Positions 49,590 through 58,727 of a stretch of DNA of 64,000 nt are shown here, one piece after another. Position numbers and translations under genes: made by a program. The stretch spans positions 1 through 64,000 of the forward strand of contig NZ_JBLXEC010000017.1 of the NCBI RefSeq assembly GCF_048263515.1, in the 5' to 3' direction. Every line of letters begins with the position of its first letter. The stretch's first letter is position 1. Under the pieces are notes generated by a model. The model saw only the letters and a list, made by a program, of their open reading frames with translations. It searched no databases and was not told the origin of the DNA. The DNA comes from Marinovum sp048263515. Its GTDB lineage: Bacteria; Pseudomonadota; Alphaproteobacteria; Rhodobacterales; Rhodobacteraceae.

Positions 49590-51791
49590 CTACTCCGGCA
49601 GCACCGTCGAGCCGACAAGCTCCTTCGAGAACGGCACCGGATGCGGCTCTTTGCCGAGACGCGCGCGGTAGACCGGCAGGCTCTCCGACACCCGCATCAC
49701 GTAGTTCCGGGTCTCGTTGAAGGGGATCATCTCGATCCAGTCGACGATGTCGATCTCGCCCTTGAGCGGGTCGCCATAGGCGTTCTTCCAGCTCCGCGGC
49801 CGCCCCGGACCGGCGTTGTAGCCGGCGGACATCATGATGACATTGCCGTCGAACTCTTCGGCCAACCCGCGCAGGTAATCCGCCCCGAGCTTTGAATTGT
49901 AGAGCCAGTCGCCGGTCAGCCGCGACTCGCTGTAGGACAGCCCGACCCGCCGGGCGACAAGCTGCGCCGTGGCCGGCATCACCTGCATCAAGCCGCGCGC
50001 GCCGGCGTGGCTTATCACCGTGTGGTCGAACTCGCTCTCGCGGCGGGCGATGGCCAGCACCATTTCGGTGGGGACCGGGTGATCCCGCTTGGCCACCGGG
50101 TGGATGGCATAATAGGGCGCCGCGATCTCGAGCCCGGCCTGCGCGGCGCGCTTGCCCAGCATGACGCCCAGATGTGGCTGGCCCAGATCCTCGAGCATCT
50201 TGCCCATCAGGTGCAGGTTGTCTTCGTCCTGGCTCTCGGCGAGATGGGTCCAGAACCGTTCGGCCAGCCAGGTTTCGCCGGCCGCGAGCAGCAGCAGCGC
50301 CGCCTCGTGCACCCGCGACTTCGTGAATGCGGCCTCGCGCCAGTCGGCCTCGGGGCGGAAACCGCCGAGATTGCTGTTGAAGGGAAAGCCGCCCCGCTCC
50401 GCCGCCAGCAAGCCGTAGAAGCTGGTCTGATAGGCGGCGCCCAGCGCATAGGCGCTCTTGGCGGCATCGGCATTGCCCAGTGCCTCGTAGGCGCGGCCCA
50501 GCCAATAGCCGGCGCGGCCGAGCGAGATCGGCGTGTAGACGTCGCCCTTGAATCGGGTGAAATGCGCCAGCGCGCGGCTCGGGTCCTTCTGGAACCTGAG
50601 GGCCAGATAGCCCGAGAGCCACTCCAGCTCGGCAAAGTTGCGGCCGGTGACGGTGTGATGGGTCGAGGCGATGCGATAGGCCAGCTTGGGATCGCCGTTG
50701 CGCATGGCGCGATGGGCCATGGAATGCCGCCGGTCAGTCCAGAACTCGGGCTCGCCCAAGCTTTCGGGGCTGGTGGAACGCTCCAGCAGCAGTTCGATAG
50801 CGCTGTCGCGCAACCCCTTCTTCATCCGCCATTCATAGCGCTCGTAGGCGAGGCCCGGGTCATTGGCCAGCGACTTCGGCACCGCGGCGATCAGCGGGTC
50901 GGGGTTGCCGTTGCCAGACCGCAGCGCCATCCGCGCGGTGGCCAGTTTTTGCCAGCCGTCTGAGACCAGCGGCAGCATCCGCGTTGCGTTGAGCTCCCAG
51001 CCTTCCCAGAGCATGCGGTCGAGCCGCGCCTCGTGGTGCGGCTTGAGCAGGCTGGCATAGCGGACAAGGAAGCGGGTCTGCTCGGTGTCGGACAGCGCCA
51101 TGGTGCGCCAGGCCTTGACGATGCCGGCCTGCGCCGCACCGCTGTCGCCCTTGGCCTCAAGCGCCTCGGCATAGGCCAGCGCGCCGGTGCCGGTCTCGGG
51201 CTCGTGGTCCTTGAAAAAGGCCAGCCGGGTCTCGACCGGAGCCTCGGCCAGGGTGTCTTCGGATTTCTCGCGCAGATAGGCCAGGCCGGGCCAGTCGCCG
51301 GAGCGGTCGAGAAAGGCCATGACGTCGCCGTAGCTGCCGCTGCCGCCGCGCAGGAAGTGCCACAGGATCACGTCGCGCCCGGGCGAGCCCTCGGGACCGG
51401 CGCGGCGAAAGGCCTCGTCCCAGTCGCCGGCGCGCATCGCCGCCAGCGCGGCCTTGAAGCCGGGATCGGCGGGCGGCACCCGGGCCGCCAGTGGCTCGGT
51501 ATCCAAGCCCTGCGGCCTGACCCTGGGGCGCAGCCCGGCCAGTTCGGCGTCGAACTCTTCCAGCGGTTTCGGCACGGCGGCATCCTCGCCCGCCGGGATC
51601 GCCTCGGGCTCGATCACCGCGGCGGCATCCTCGGCCTCGGCGGCAGGCTCGGCGTCGCCCTGCGCGCCAGAGCTTCTGGCGCGGGGTCGCAAGCTTGTCG
51701 TCACATCGAGCGCGAGGGCGCTGTCCGAGGATTGCTGGGCGGGAACCGGCTGAGCGGCCAGAACCAGGAGGCAGAGGAGGGCACGCATCAT
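49590..51791 (-). CDS. Soluble lytic murein transglycosylase
   Basis: Cleaves peptidoglycan between MurNAc and GlcNAc to form 1,6-anhydro ends. The 733-residue secreted protein has a signal (MMRALLCLLVLAAQPVPA), a low-complexity Ala/Glu/Pro-rich part to about 100, a long alpha-superhelical U-domain (about 110-560) like Slt70, and a lysozyme-like catalytic domain (about 580-700). The catalytic Glu is in AIARRESEFD, followed by GLMQVMPATAQ and SAGYNAGPGR. The ATG at 51791 is chosen for the signal peptide; ribosome-binding site is weak. Divergent from dapA. Confidence 0.92.
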   Translation of the reverse strand: MMRALLCLLVLAAQPVPAQQSSDSALALDVTTSLRPRARSSGAQGDAEPAAEAEDAAAVIEPEAIPAGEDAAVPKPLEEFDAELAGLRPRVRPQGLDTEPLAARVPPADPGFKAALAAMRAGDWDEAFRRAGPEGSPGRDVILWHFLRGGSGSYGDVMAFLDRSGDWPGLAYLREKSEDTLAEAPVETRLAFFKDHEPETGTGALAYAEALEAKGDSGAAQAGIVKAWRTMALSDTEQTRFLVRYASLLKPHHEARLDRMLWEGWELNATRMLPLVSDGWQKLATARMALRSGNGNPDPLIAAVPKSLANDPGLAYERYEWRMKKGLRDSAIELLLERSTSPESLGEPEFWTDRRHSMAHRAMRNGDPKLAYRIASTHHTVTGRNFAELEWLSGYLALRFQKDPSRALAHFTRFKGDVYTPISLGRAGYWLGRAYEALGNADAAKSAYALGAAYQTSFYGLLAAERGGFPFNSNLGGFRPEADWREAAFTKSRVHEAALLLLAAGETWLAERFWTHLAESQDEDNLHLMGKMLEDLGQPHLGVMLGKRAAQAGLEIAAPYYAIHPVAKRDHPVPTEMVLAIARRESEFDHTVISHAGARGLMQVMPATAQLVARRVGLSYSESRLTGDWLYNSKLGADYLRGLAEEFDGNVIMMSAGYNAGPGRPRSWKNAYGDPLKGEIDIVDWIEMIPFNETRNYVMRVSESLPVYRARLGKEPHPVPFSKELVGSTVLPE

Positions 51792-51933
51792 CACTTGCAA
51801 TTTCTGTTCTGAAAAGGAATAGACACGATCCAGAAGATAACCCGTCCGCCGCATCCTTCAACTCACGATGCTGACACCGGCGGACATGCGTCCCGCCACG
51901 GCGGCCGCCTCATGACAGAAAAGGAGCGTCACC

Positions 51934-52809
51934 ATGTTCAAAGGGTCCTTGCCAGCCCTGGTCACGCCGTTCAAGAACGGTGAGGTCGATCTGGAGACGC
52001 TGCGAAAACTCGTCGACTGGCATGTCGATCAGGGCAGCCACGGTCTTGTGCCCGTCGGCACCACCGGCGAAAGCCCGACCCTGACCCATGCCGAGCACGA
52101 GCTTGTGGTGTCAGAGGTGGTCAAGGCCGCCGCCGGCCGCATTCCGGTGATTGCCGGTGCCGGGTCGAACAACACCACCGAGGCGATTCGCTTCATGGCC
52201 CATGCCAAGGCGGTGGGCGCGGCTGCCGGTCTCGTGGTGACGCCCTATTACAACAAGCCGACCCAAGCCGGTCTGATCGCGCATTTCACCGCGATCACCG
52301 AGGCCGTCGACCTGCCGATCATCATCTACAACATCCCGCCGCGCTCGGTGATCGACATGTCGCCCGCCACCATGGGCGAGCTTTCGAAACTGAAAAACAT
52401 CATCGGCGTCAAGGATGCCACCGGCGATCTGGCCCGCGTTTCGGCGCAGCGGATCACCTGCGGCACGGATTTCGTGCAGCTGTCGGGTGAAGACGCGACG
52501 GCGCATGGCTTCAACGCCCAGGGCGGCGTCGGCTGCATCTCGGTCACCGCCAACGTGGCGCCGGCGCTGTCGAGCGCCTTGCAGACCGCCTGTCTTGCCG
52601 GCGACTATGCCAAGGCGCTGGAGATCCAGGACAGGCTGATGCCGCTGCATCAGGCAATCTTTGTCGAGCCCGGGCTCTGCGGTGCGAAATACGCGATGTC
52701 GCGGCTGGGGCTCTGCGAGGAAGAGGTGCGGCTGCCGCTGCTGCCGGTCTCCGGCCCGACGCGCGAGCGGATCGATGCCGGCCTGCGGCACGCGGGCCTG
52801 CTGAACTGA
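51934..52809 (+). CDS. dapA: 4-Hydroxy-tetrahydrodipicolinate synthase
   Basis: DapA condenses pyruvate with aspartate semialdehyde, the first step of the lysine/diaminopimelate branch. The 291-residue TIM barrel shows VGTTGESPTL, the active-site tyrosine region YYNKPTQAG and Schiff-base lysine in IIGVKDATGD. GGAG lies before the ATG. The next enzyme, DapB, is encoded 10 kb downstream on the other strand. Both feed peptidoglycan, beside a lytic transglycosylase gene. Confidence 0.98.
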   Translation: MFKGSLPALVTPFKNGEVDLETLRKLVDWHVDQGSHGLVPVGTTGESPTLTHAEHELVVSEVVKAAAGRIPVIAGAGSNNTTEAIRFMAHAKAVGAAAGLVVTPYYNKPTQAGLIAHFTAITEAVDLPIIIYNIPPRSVIDMSPATMGELSKLKNIIGVKDATGDLARVSAQRITCGTDFVQLSGEDATAHGFNAQGGVGCISVTANVAPALSSALQTACLAGDYAKALEIQDRLMPLHQAIFVEPGLCGAKYAMSRLGLCEEEVRLPLLPVSGPTRERIDAGLRHAGLLN

Positions 52810-52830
52810 GCGCGGCGGAGTTTTATCGAG

Positions 52831-52866
52831 AAGGCCCGGCAGCACATCGCGCCGGGCCTTTTTCGT
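52831..52866 (+). terminator. Intrinsic terminator of dapA
   Basis: AAGGCCCGGC and GCCGGGCCTT (52831-52840, 52851-52860) form a 10-bp stem with a 10-nt loop, followed by TTTCGTTT, 21 bp after the dapA stop. Confidence 0.9.
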
Positions 52867-52983
52867 TTCTCAGGTCGCTTCACCTGCGCGGGATCAATGC
52901 CGAAGGCCATCGCGCATCGTCATGCCTCCGGCATGACGCGCCCCCACGCTGGCGATGCGAGGCTCCGTCGGTCACCTCACCCA

Positions 52984-53152
52984 GCGCGGAATCAAGGCCG
53001 CAAGGCCGCCGCGCATCGCCGGCGCGCCCCCACGCGGCGGCGATACTTCGACGTAGGCGCTCCGAATGGATGTCGTCCGGAGACGTCCGGGATAAAGCGC
53101 GGCAGAACCGCCGGCAGGATCGCCACCGCGCGCGCCGGCCATGCGCGGCTCC
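52984..53152 (-). repeat. Long dispersed repeat, about 175 bp, copy C
   Basis: Its first 35 bp (GCGCGGAATCAAGGCCGC...GCGCATCGCC) are the reverse complement of the right end of copy B, almost base for base. It shares CCGGGATAAAGCGC-GCAGA with copy D. It lies between the dapA terminator and the end of the convergent M16 gene. The 117 bp between terminator and repeat (52867-52983) hold a related GC-rich stretch but no gene. Confidence 0.82.
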
Positions 53153-53162
53153 AGGTTCCGAT

Positions 53163-54485
53163 CTACTGGCTCTCCAACCCCTCCGGCTGACCCACCACGA
53201 CGAAATGCAGCTTCTCCGGATCATAGAGCTCTGCCGCCACCCGGTTCACCTCGTCCAGCGTCAGCGCCTCGATCATCGCGTTGCGCTCGGTCACATACTC
53301 CGGCCCCAGCCCGTCCATCTGCATCCCGACCAGGATATTGGCAATCGGCCCGTTGCCGTCGAAGCGCAGCGGATAGGCCCCGGTCAGATAGGTCTTGGCC
53401 GCCGCCAGTTCCTCTTCCGTCAGACCCTCGCGACCGATCTTCGCCCATTCCTCGCGGATCACAGAGATGGTCTCGGCCACCCGGGCATTGGCCGAGGCCA
53501 CCGATCCCATCAGCAGCGCCGCGTGATCCTTGGGCACGAGGTAAGAATAGACGCCATAGGCCAGCCCGCGCTTCTCGCGCACCTCGTTCATCAGCCGGCT
53601 GGTCAGCCCGCTGCCGCCGAAGACCTCGTTGATCACGTAGGCCGCAATGAAATCCGGGTGATCGCGCTCCAGACCTTCCTGGCCGAACAGCACCACCGAT
53701 TGTGGCGTGTCGAAGGGCTCGACCGTCAGGCCCCCTTCCAGCAGGAAGGGCGCGGCACCGGGCAGCGGCGCGTTGCTCTCAGGCAGATCGCCCAGCAGGG
53801 TGTCGAGCAGCACCGAGAGCTCCTCGGCCGTGATGTCGCCCACGGCGCTCGCGTAAACCCGGTCGCGGGTAAAGGCGGCCTGATGGGCGGCGACGATATC
53901 CTCTCGGGTCAGCGCCGCGACGCTCTCTCGCGTACCCTGGATGGAGGTCGCATAGGGGTGGTCGCCAAAGGCCAGCCGGTCGAAGGTGCGGCTGACGATC
54001 TTGTCGGGATCGGTGGCGTCGGAGGCCAGGCCAGAGAGCACCTGCGCCCTGACCCGGTCGATCGCCACCTGGTTGAAGGCCGGCTCCACCAGCGAGCCGC
54101 GCAACAGCGCCATGGCCTCGTCGGTGGTGTCGGTCAGGAACTTGGCCGAGACCGAGATCGTGTCGTCGAAGGTGTCATACTCGAAGGACGCGGCAAGGCT
54201 TTCGAGCGCCCGGGCAAAGGCGCGGGCATCCATCTCGCCGGTGCCTTCCTCGAGCAGGCCAACCATCAGGTTGGTCGCCCCGCGCTTGCCCGGCGCATCG
54301 AGCGATCCGCCGCCCTTGAAGCGCAGCTCCAGCGCCACGAAGGGGATCGACGGCTCCTCGACCAACCAGGCCGAGATGCCGCCCGGCGTCGTCACTTCCT
54401 GGATCTCGATCTCGGCGCGGGCGGGCAGCGCCGCCGTCACCAGCGCGGCGGCAGCAAAGGCCAGGGCCTTGAGCGAAACGGTCAT
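53163..54485 (-). CDS. M16 family peptidase-like protein, probably non-catalytic partner
   Basis: The 440-residue secreted protein (signal MTVSLKALAFAAAALVTAALPARA) has the M16 double-domain fold, but the zinc motif HxxEH is absent. At its place it reads RGATNLMVGLLEEGTG. It keeps the C-terminal R/Y substrate-binding region (EVREKRGLAYGVYSYL). Such inactive subunits pair with an active one, as in mitochondrial processing peptidase and PqqF-like systems. It overlaps the active subunit gene by 4 bp. Confidence 0.92.
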   Translation of the reverse strand: MTVSLKALAFAAAALVTAALPARAEIEIQEVTTPGGISAWLVEEPSIPFVALELRFKGGGSLDAPGKRGATNLMVGLLEEGTGEMDARAFARALESLAASFEYDTFDDTISVSAKFLTDTTDEAMALLRGSLVEPAFNQVAIDRVRAQVLSGLASDATDPDKIVSRTFDRLAFGDHPYATSIQGTRESVAALTREDIVAAHQAAFTRDRVYASAVGDITAEELSVLLDTLLGDLPESNAPLPGAAPFLLEGGLTVEPFDTPQSVVLFGQEGLERDHPDFIAAYVINEVFGGSGLTSRLMNEVREKRGLAYGVYSYLVPKDHAALLMGSVASANARVAETISVIREEWAKIGREGLTEEELAAAKTYLTGAYPLRFDGNGPIANILVGMQMDGLGPEYVTERNAMIEALTLDEVNRVAAELYDPEKLHFVVVGQPEGLESQ

Positions 54486-55867
54486 TGGGTCACCTCCTGC
54501 GGACGCATGAGCCAGCTGGTCACGCTGGCCTTCCTGTCGAACACCTCTCGCGCGGCGGCGAGGATATCCTCTTCGGTCACCGCCGCGATCACCTCGGGCC
54601 AGGCGTGGATGTCCTCGATGGTCAGCCCCGAGGTCAACGCCCGGCCGTATTCATTGGCCAGCCGCTCGACATTGTCGCGGGCATAGATCCGGCTGGCCTC
54701 GATCTGGCGCTTGATCCGGGCCAGTTGCTCGGCATCGACACCTTCCTCGATGAACTCGGCCACCGCGGCATCCATCGCCGTCTCGGCCTGCTCAAGGCTC
54801 ACGCCCTCGGCCGGCACCACGATCAGCGAAAAGGTGGTGTCATCCAGCGAGACGCCGCCATAGCCGGCACCGGCATAGACCACCAGCTTCTGCTCGAACT
54901 GCAGCTTTTCGTTCAGAACCGAGGTCTGACCGCCGCCCAGCACCTCTGACAGCAGCATCAGCGCCGCGGCCTTCTCCTGCGCGCCGGGGTCACGCTCGGG
55001 CGCGAGATAGGTACGGAGCACATAGGGCTGCGAAACCCGCGGATCCTCGAAGACCAGCCGGCGCGGCGCGCTCTGCGGCGGCTCCTGCGGACGCTCGCGC
55101 GGGGCGAGATCGGGGTTGGGTTCGAGCGGGCCGTAATGTTCGCGGGCCAGCGCCAGCACCTCGTCGGGGGTGACATCACCGGCGACGATCAGGATGGCGT
55201 TGTTGGGCGCGTAATAGGTTTGGTAGTAGTCCAGCGCCGCCGCGAGATCGAGGCGCTCCATCTCGTGCCGCCAGCCGATGATCGGCACGCCGTAGCGGTG
55301 GTTGAGGTATTGCGCCGCGCGGGCCTGTTCGCGCATCAGCGCGCCGGGGTCGTTTTCGGTGCGCATGTTGCGCTCTTCGATGATGACCTCGCGCTCGGTG
55401 CGAATTTCCTCGGGGCCGAGCTGCAGGTTGACCATGCGGTCGGCCTCCATCTGCATCATCAGCCCCAGCCGGTCGGCGGCGACGCGCTGGTAATAACCGG
55501 TCTGGTCATAGCTGGTGAAGGCGTTGTCGGTGCCGCCGTTCTCGGCCACCACGCGGCTCAGCTCGCCGGGGGCCATGTTCTCGGTGCCTTGAAACAGCAG
55601 GTGCTCGAGGAAATGCGCCACGCCAGAGACGCCGGGCTTTTCGTCAGCGCTGCCGGCGCGATACCACAGCATGTGCACCACCACGGGCGCGCGGTGATCC
55701 TCGATGATCACCACCTCCATGCCGTTGTCGAGCCAGGCGGTGGTCACCTGGTCCTCGATCGACGTCTCGGCCAATGCGGCCCCGGCCCAGAGCAGGGCGA
55801 TGCCGGCGCCAACGGCACGCAGGCGGCTCAGGCAGGCAGTCAATCGGTCAATGGGGTGTCCGGTCAT
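54482..55867 (-). CDS. M16 family zinc peptidase, catalytic subunit
   Basis: The 461-residue secreted protein (signal to about ALA-ET) has the inverted zinc motif HFLEH in GVAHFLEHLLFQGTENM. The distal Glu lies about 77 residues on, in IRTEREVIIEERNMR. An M16_C domain follows (about 200-380). GGAGAGCCTC precedes the ATG at 55867. It degrades peptides in the periplasm together with its inactive partner. Distal part of a run of minus-strand genes from purH-lspA. Confidence 0.94.
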   Translation of the reverse strand: MTGHPIDRLTACLSRLRAVGAGIALLWAGAALAETSIEDQVTTAWLDNGMEVVIIEDHRAPVVVHMLWYRAGSADEKPGVSGVAHFLEHLLFQGTENMAPGELSRVVAENGGTDNAFTSYDQTGYYQRVAADRLGLMMQMEADRMVNLQLGPEEIRTEREVIIEERNMRTENDPGALMREQARAAQYLNHRYGVPIIGWRHEMERLDLAAALDYYQTYYAPNNAILIVAGDVTPDEVLALAREHYGPLEPNPDLAPRERPQEPPQSAPRRLVFEDPRVSQPYVLRTYLAPERDPGAQEKAAALMLLSEVLGGGQTSVLNEKLQFEQKLVVYAGAGYGGVSLDDTTFSLIVVPAEGVSLEQAETAMDAAVAEFIEEGVDAEQLARIKRQIEASRIYARDNVERLANEYGRALTSGLTIEDIHAWPEVIAAVTEEDILAAAREVFDRKASVTSWLMRPQEVTQ

Positions 55868-55975
55868 GAGGCTCTCCTGAATGGGTCTGGCCTACTAATG
55901 GCCGCTCCCACCGGGAGTTCAAGAAAAACCGCGTGACAGTTGCGTGAGACAGCGCAGGCTGCCCCGACGCAGGGC

Positions 55976-56512
55976 CTAGTTGTCGCCCGGCGGATCGGCG
56001 GCGGGCGTGCGCACCCCGGCGCGGCGGAAGCGGCGCAGCACCTCGTAGGGGTCGATCGCAAAGCGCTCGTAGGCGTCGTAATACTTGTCTTCGCGCATGA
56101 TCTGCCAGGTGAAGATCGAGGCGCGCTTGCGGAACTCGAGGTCCTCGGCCGCAAGCTGCGCCCGGATGCCGGGCTGCACGCCCTTGCGCGCGGCGTAGTT
56201 CACCAAAGCCCCGTCGCTGGCCGGAGCACCGGCGCCCTGCGGGCTGGCCCGGCGCGGATCGCCGCCCAGCGCCGCCACGGCATCGGCCTCTGGCGTCGGA
56301 TCGGTGCGGTTGGCTGCGCCCGGTGTCGGCGGCGGCAGTTCGGAAAAGCTGTCAGGGGTCTGCAGCGGCTTCGGCGGCACGATGGCAAACTCCTCGGGGC
56401 CGTCGCCACGCACCCTGAGCTCGTGCAGGGTGATGTCACGCTCGCCACATGCCGCAAGCCCGAGGGCCAGCGCCAGCAAAACGCCATGCTTTGCAAAGGG
56501 CGGGATAGTCAT
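55976..56512 (-). CDS. DUF3035 lipoprotein
   Basis: The 178-residue protein has a lipoprotein signal with lipobox LAAC (Cys22) and a conserved motif LRVRGDGPEEFAIVPPKPLQTPDSFSELPPPTPGAANRTDP, the mark of DUF3035. The C-terminal third is helical (RKRASIFTWQIMREDKYYDAYERF). Function unknown. It follows lspA, the lipoprotein signal peptidase that would mature it, by 55 bp. Confidence 0.9.
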   Translation of the reverse strand: MTIPPFAKHGVLLALALGLAACGERDITLHELRVRGDGPEEFAIVPPKPLQTPDSFSELPPPTPGAANRTDPTPEADAVAALGGDPRRASPQGAGAPASDGALVNYAARKGVQPGIRAQLAAEDLEFRKRASIFTWQIMREDKYYDAYERFAIDPYEVLRRFRRAGVRTPAADPPGDN

Positions 56513-56567
56513 GCGTCGTCACTCCACCTGCACACCGGCCCAGACTTAACGGATTGTTCCAAAGAGG

Positions 56568-57077
56568 TCACGTGCCCTTTTTCCGCTTTGGCGAGGCCTT
56601 GCCGCCAGAGCTGCCCGCACCGTTCCCGGAAAACAACACCAACCCGAAGGCGCCGGCAAAGATCGCGATATCGGCGACGTTGAAGGCGTAGGGATTGTCG
56701 ATGCCGCAGCAGGACATGTTGAGGAAATCCGCCACCGCGCCGTAAAGCAGCCGGTCGACCACGTTCCCCAGCGCGCCGCCGACGAGGATGCCGGCGGCGA
56801 TGCGCCCCACCCGCCCCGGCGGATCCCGCCAGACCCAGACCAGCACGAAGCCCACGATCACCAGAGCGATGGCGATCAGGATCATCCGCGAGGCCTCGGT
56901 ATGGCTGGAAAACAGGCCGAAGTTGATGCCTGCATTCCACGCCATGCGCAGGTTGAGGAAAGGCGGCAGGACCTCGATCTCGCCCAGGGTCCGCAGATCC
57001 ATCAGATGCACGATCGCGATCTTGCTGATCTGGTCGAGCAGAAACACCCAGACCGCTGCCCAGAACACCGTTCGCAT
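56568..57077 (-). CDS. lspA: Lipoprotein signal peptidase (signal peptidase II)
   Basis: LspA cuts prolipoproteins before the lipid-modified Cys. The 169-residue membrane protein has four hydrophobic helices and both catalytic aspartates, GGALGNVVDRLLYGAVADF and NVADIAIFAG, plus WNAGINFGLF in the first loop. GGAGAGCGG precedes the ATG. The last 20 residues are a Ser/Gly/Lys-rich tail. It lies 33 bp after purH. Confidence 0.96.
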   Translation of the reverse strand: MRTVFWAAVWVFLLDQISKIAIVHLMDLRTLGEIEVLPPFLNLRMAWNAGINFGLFSSHTEASRMILIAIALVIVGFVLVWVWRDPPGRVGRIAAGILVGGALGNVVDRLLYGAVADFLNMSCCGIDNPYAFNVADIAIFAGAFGLVLFSGNGAGSSGGKASPKRKKGT

Positions 57078-57110
57078 CCGCTCTCCTTTCGCCGCCTCTC
57101 GCCGCAGTCT

Positions 57111-58709
57111 TCAGTGCCGGAAGTGGCGCATGCCGGTAAAGACCATGGCCAGACCGGCCTCGTCCGCCGCCGCGATCACGTCGGCATCGCGCATCGAGCC
57201 GCCCGGCTGGATCACGCAGGTGGCGCCCGCCGCCGCCGCTTCCATCAACCCGTCTGGGAAGGGGAAGAAGGCATCCGACGCCACCGCAGAGCCCTTGGTC
57301 AGCGGTTCCGCCAGGCCCAGCGCCTCGGCCATGCGTTCGGCCTTTTTCGCCGCGATCAGCGCCGAATCCACCCGGCTCATCTGGCCCGCGCCGACACCGA
57401 CGGTGGCGCCGTCCTTGACGTAGACGATGGCGTTCGACTTGACGTGTTTCGCCACTTTCCAGGCGAACAGCAGATCGCGCATCTGCTCTTCGGTCGGGGC
57501 CACCTTGGTCACCACCTTAAGGTCATCGAGACCGACAAAGCCCACGTCCTTGTCCTGCATCAGGAAGCCACCAGCCACCTGCCGCAGGGTCTGGCCACCG
57601 GCGCGCACGTCGGGCAGGCCCTCGGTGGTCAGCAGGCGCAAATTCTTCTTCTCTTTGAAAATACGCATTGCGCCCTCAGAGGCCCCGGGCGCGATCACCA
57701 CTTCGGTGAAGATGCCGGTGATCTCCTGCGCGGTTTCCTCATCCAGCGGCTGGTTGAAGGCGACGATGCCGCCGAAGGCCGAGGTGCGGTCGCAATCAAA
57801 AGCCGCCTTGTAGGCCTCGATCAGGGTCGCGCCCTTGGCCACGCCGCAGGGGTTGGCGTGCTTGATGATGGCACAGGCCGCGCCGTCCTCGGGCGCGAAC
57901 TCCGCCACCAGCTCGAATGCCGCGTCGGTGTCGTTGATGTTGTTGTAGGACAGCTCCTTGCCCTGGTGCTGCACTGCGGTGGCCACGCCGGGGCGGCCGG
58001 TGCCGTCGGTGTAGAAAGCCGCCTGCTGGTGCGGGTTCTCGCCATAGCGCAGGGTCTGCTTGACCTCGCCGGCCACGGCACGGCGGCGCGGCGCGGTCTC
58101 GCCCAGCGCATCGGCCATCCAGTTCGACACCGCGGCGTCATAGGCACCGGTGCGGGCATAGGCGGTCTGCGCCAGCCGCTGGCGGAAGGCATAGGATGTG
58201 GCGCCGGAATTGGCGCTCAGTTCCATGAGCAGCGCCTCGTAGTCCTGAACGTCGACCACGGTGGTGACAAAGCCATGGTTCTTGGCCGCCGCGCGGATCA
58301 TCGCAGGGCCGCCGATGTCGATGTTCTCGATGCAGGTGTCATAGTCGCCACCCTTGGCCACGGTCTCCTCGAAGGGGTAGAGGTTGACCACCAGCAGATC
58401 GATGCCGCCGATACCATGCTCTTCCATCGCGGCCACATGCGCGTCGTTGTCGCGCAGCGCCAGCAGACCGCCGTGCACCATCGGATGCAGCGTCTTGACC
58501 CGGCCGTCCATCATCTCGGGGAAGCCGGTCACCTCGGCCACGTCGCGAACCTCGAGGCCTGCGTCGCGCAGCGCCTTGGCGGAACCGCCGGTCGACAGAA
58601 GCTCGACCCCGCGCTCGGCAAGGGCACGGCCCAGCTCGGTCAGGCCGGTCTTGTCGGAAACTGAGAGAAGCGCGCGCCGGATCGGCACAAGGCGGGTGTC
58701 ATCGGTCAT
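57111..58709 (-). CDS. purH: Bifunctional AICAR transformylase / IMP cyclohydrolase
   Basis: PurH makes the last two steps to IMP. The 532-residue protein has an N-terminal MGS-like IMP cyclohydrolase (about 10-200: ALLSVSDKTGLTELGRAL, STGGSAKAL, GRVKTLHPMVHGG) and a C-terminal transformylase with the catalytic KHANPCGVA (Lys-His) and SDAFFPFPDG. It also consumes the AICAR released by HisF. Confidence 0.98.
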   Translation of the reverse strand: MTDDTRLVPIRRALLSVSDKTGLTELGRALAERGVELLSTGGSAKALRDAGLEVRDVAEVTGFPEMMDGRVKTLHPMVHGGLLALRDNDAHVAAMEEHGIGGIDLLVVNLYPFEETVAKGGDYDTCIENIDIGGPAMIRAAAKNHGFVTTVVDVQDYEALLMELSANSGATSYAFRQRLAQTAYARTGAYDAAVSNWMADALGETAPRRRAVAGEVKQTLRYGENPHQQAAFYTDGTGRPGVATAVQHQGKELSYNNINDTDAAFELVAEFAPEDGAACAIIKHANPCGVAKGATLIEAYKAAFDCDRTSAFGGIVAFNQPLDEETAQEITGIFTEVVIAPGASEGAMRIFKEKKNLRLLTTEGLPDVRAGGQTLRQVAGGFLMQDKDVGFVGLDDLKVVTKVAPTEEQMRDLLFAWKVAKHVKSNAIVYVKDGATVGVGAGQMSRVDSALIAAKKAERMAEALGLAEPLTKGSAVASDAFFPFPDGLMEAAAAGATCVIQPGGSMRDADVIAAADEAGLAMVFTGMRHFRH

Positions 58710-58727
58710 ATCGTCTGGGTCCTGCGG

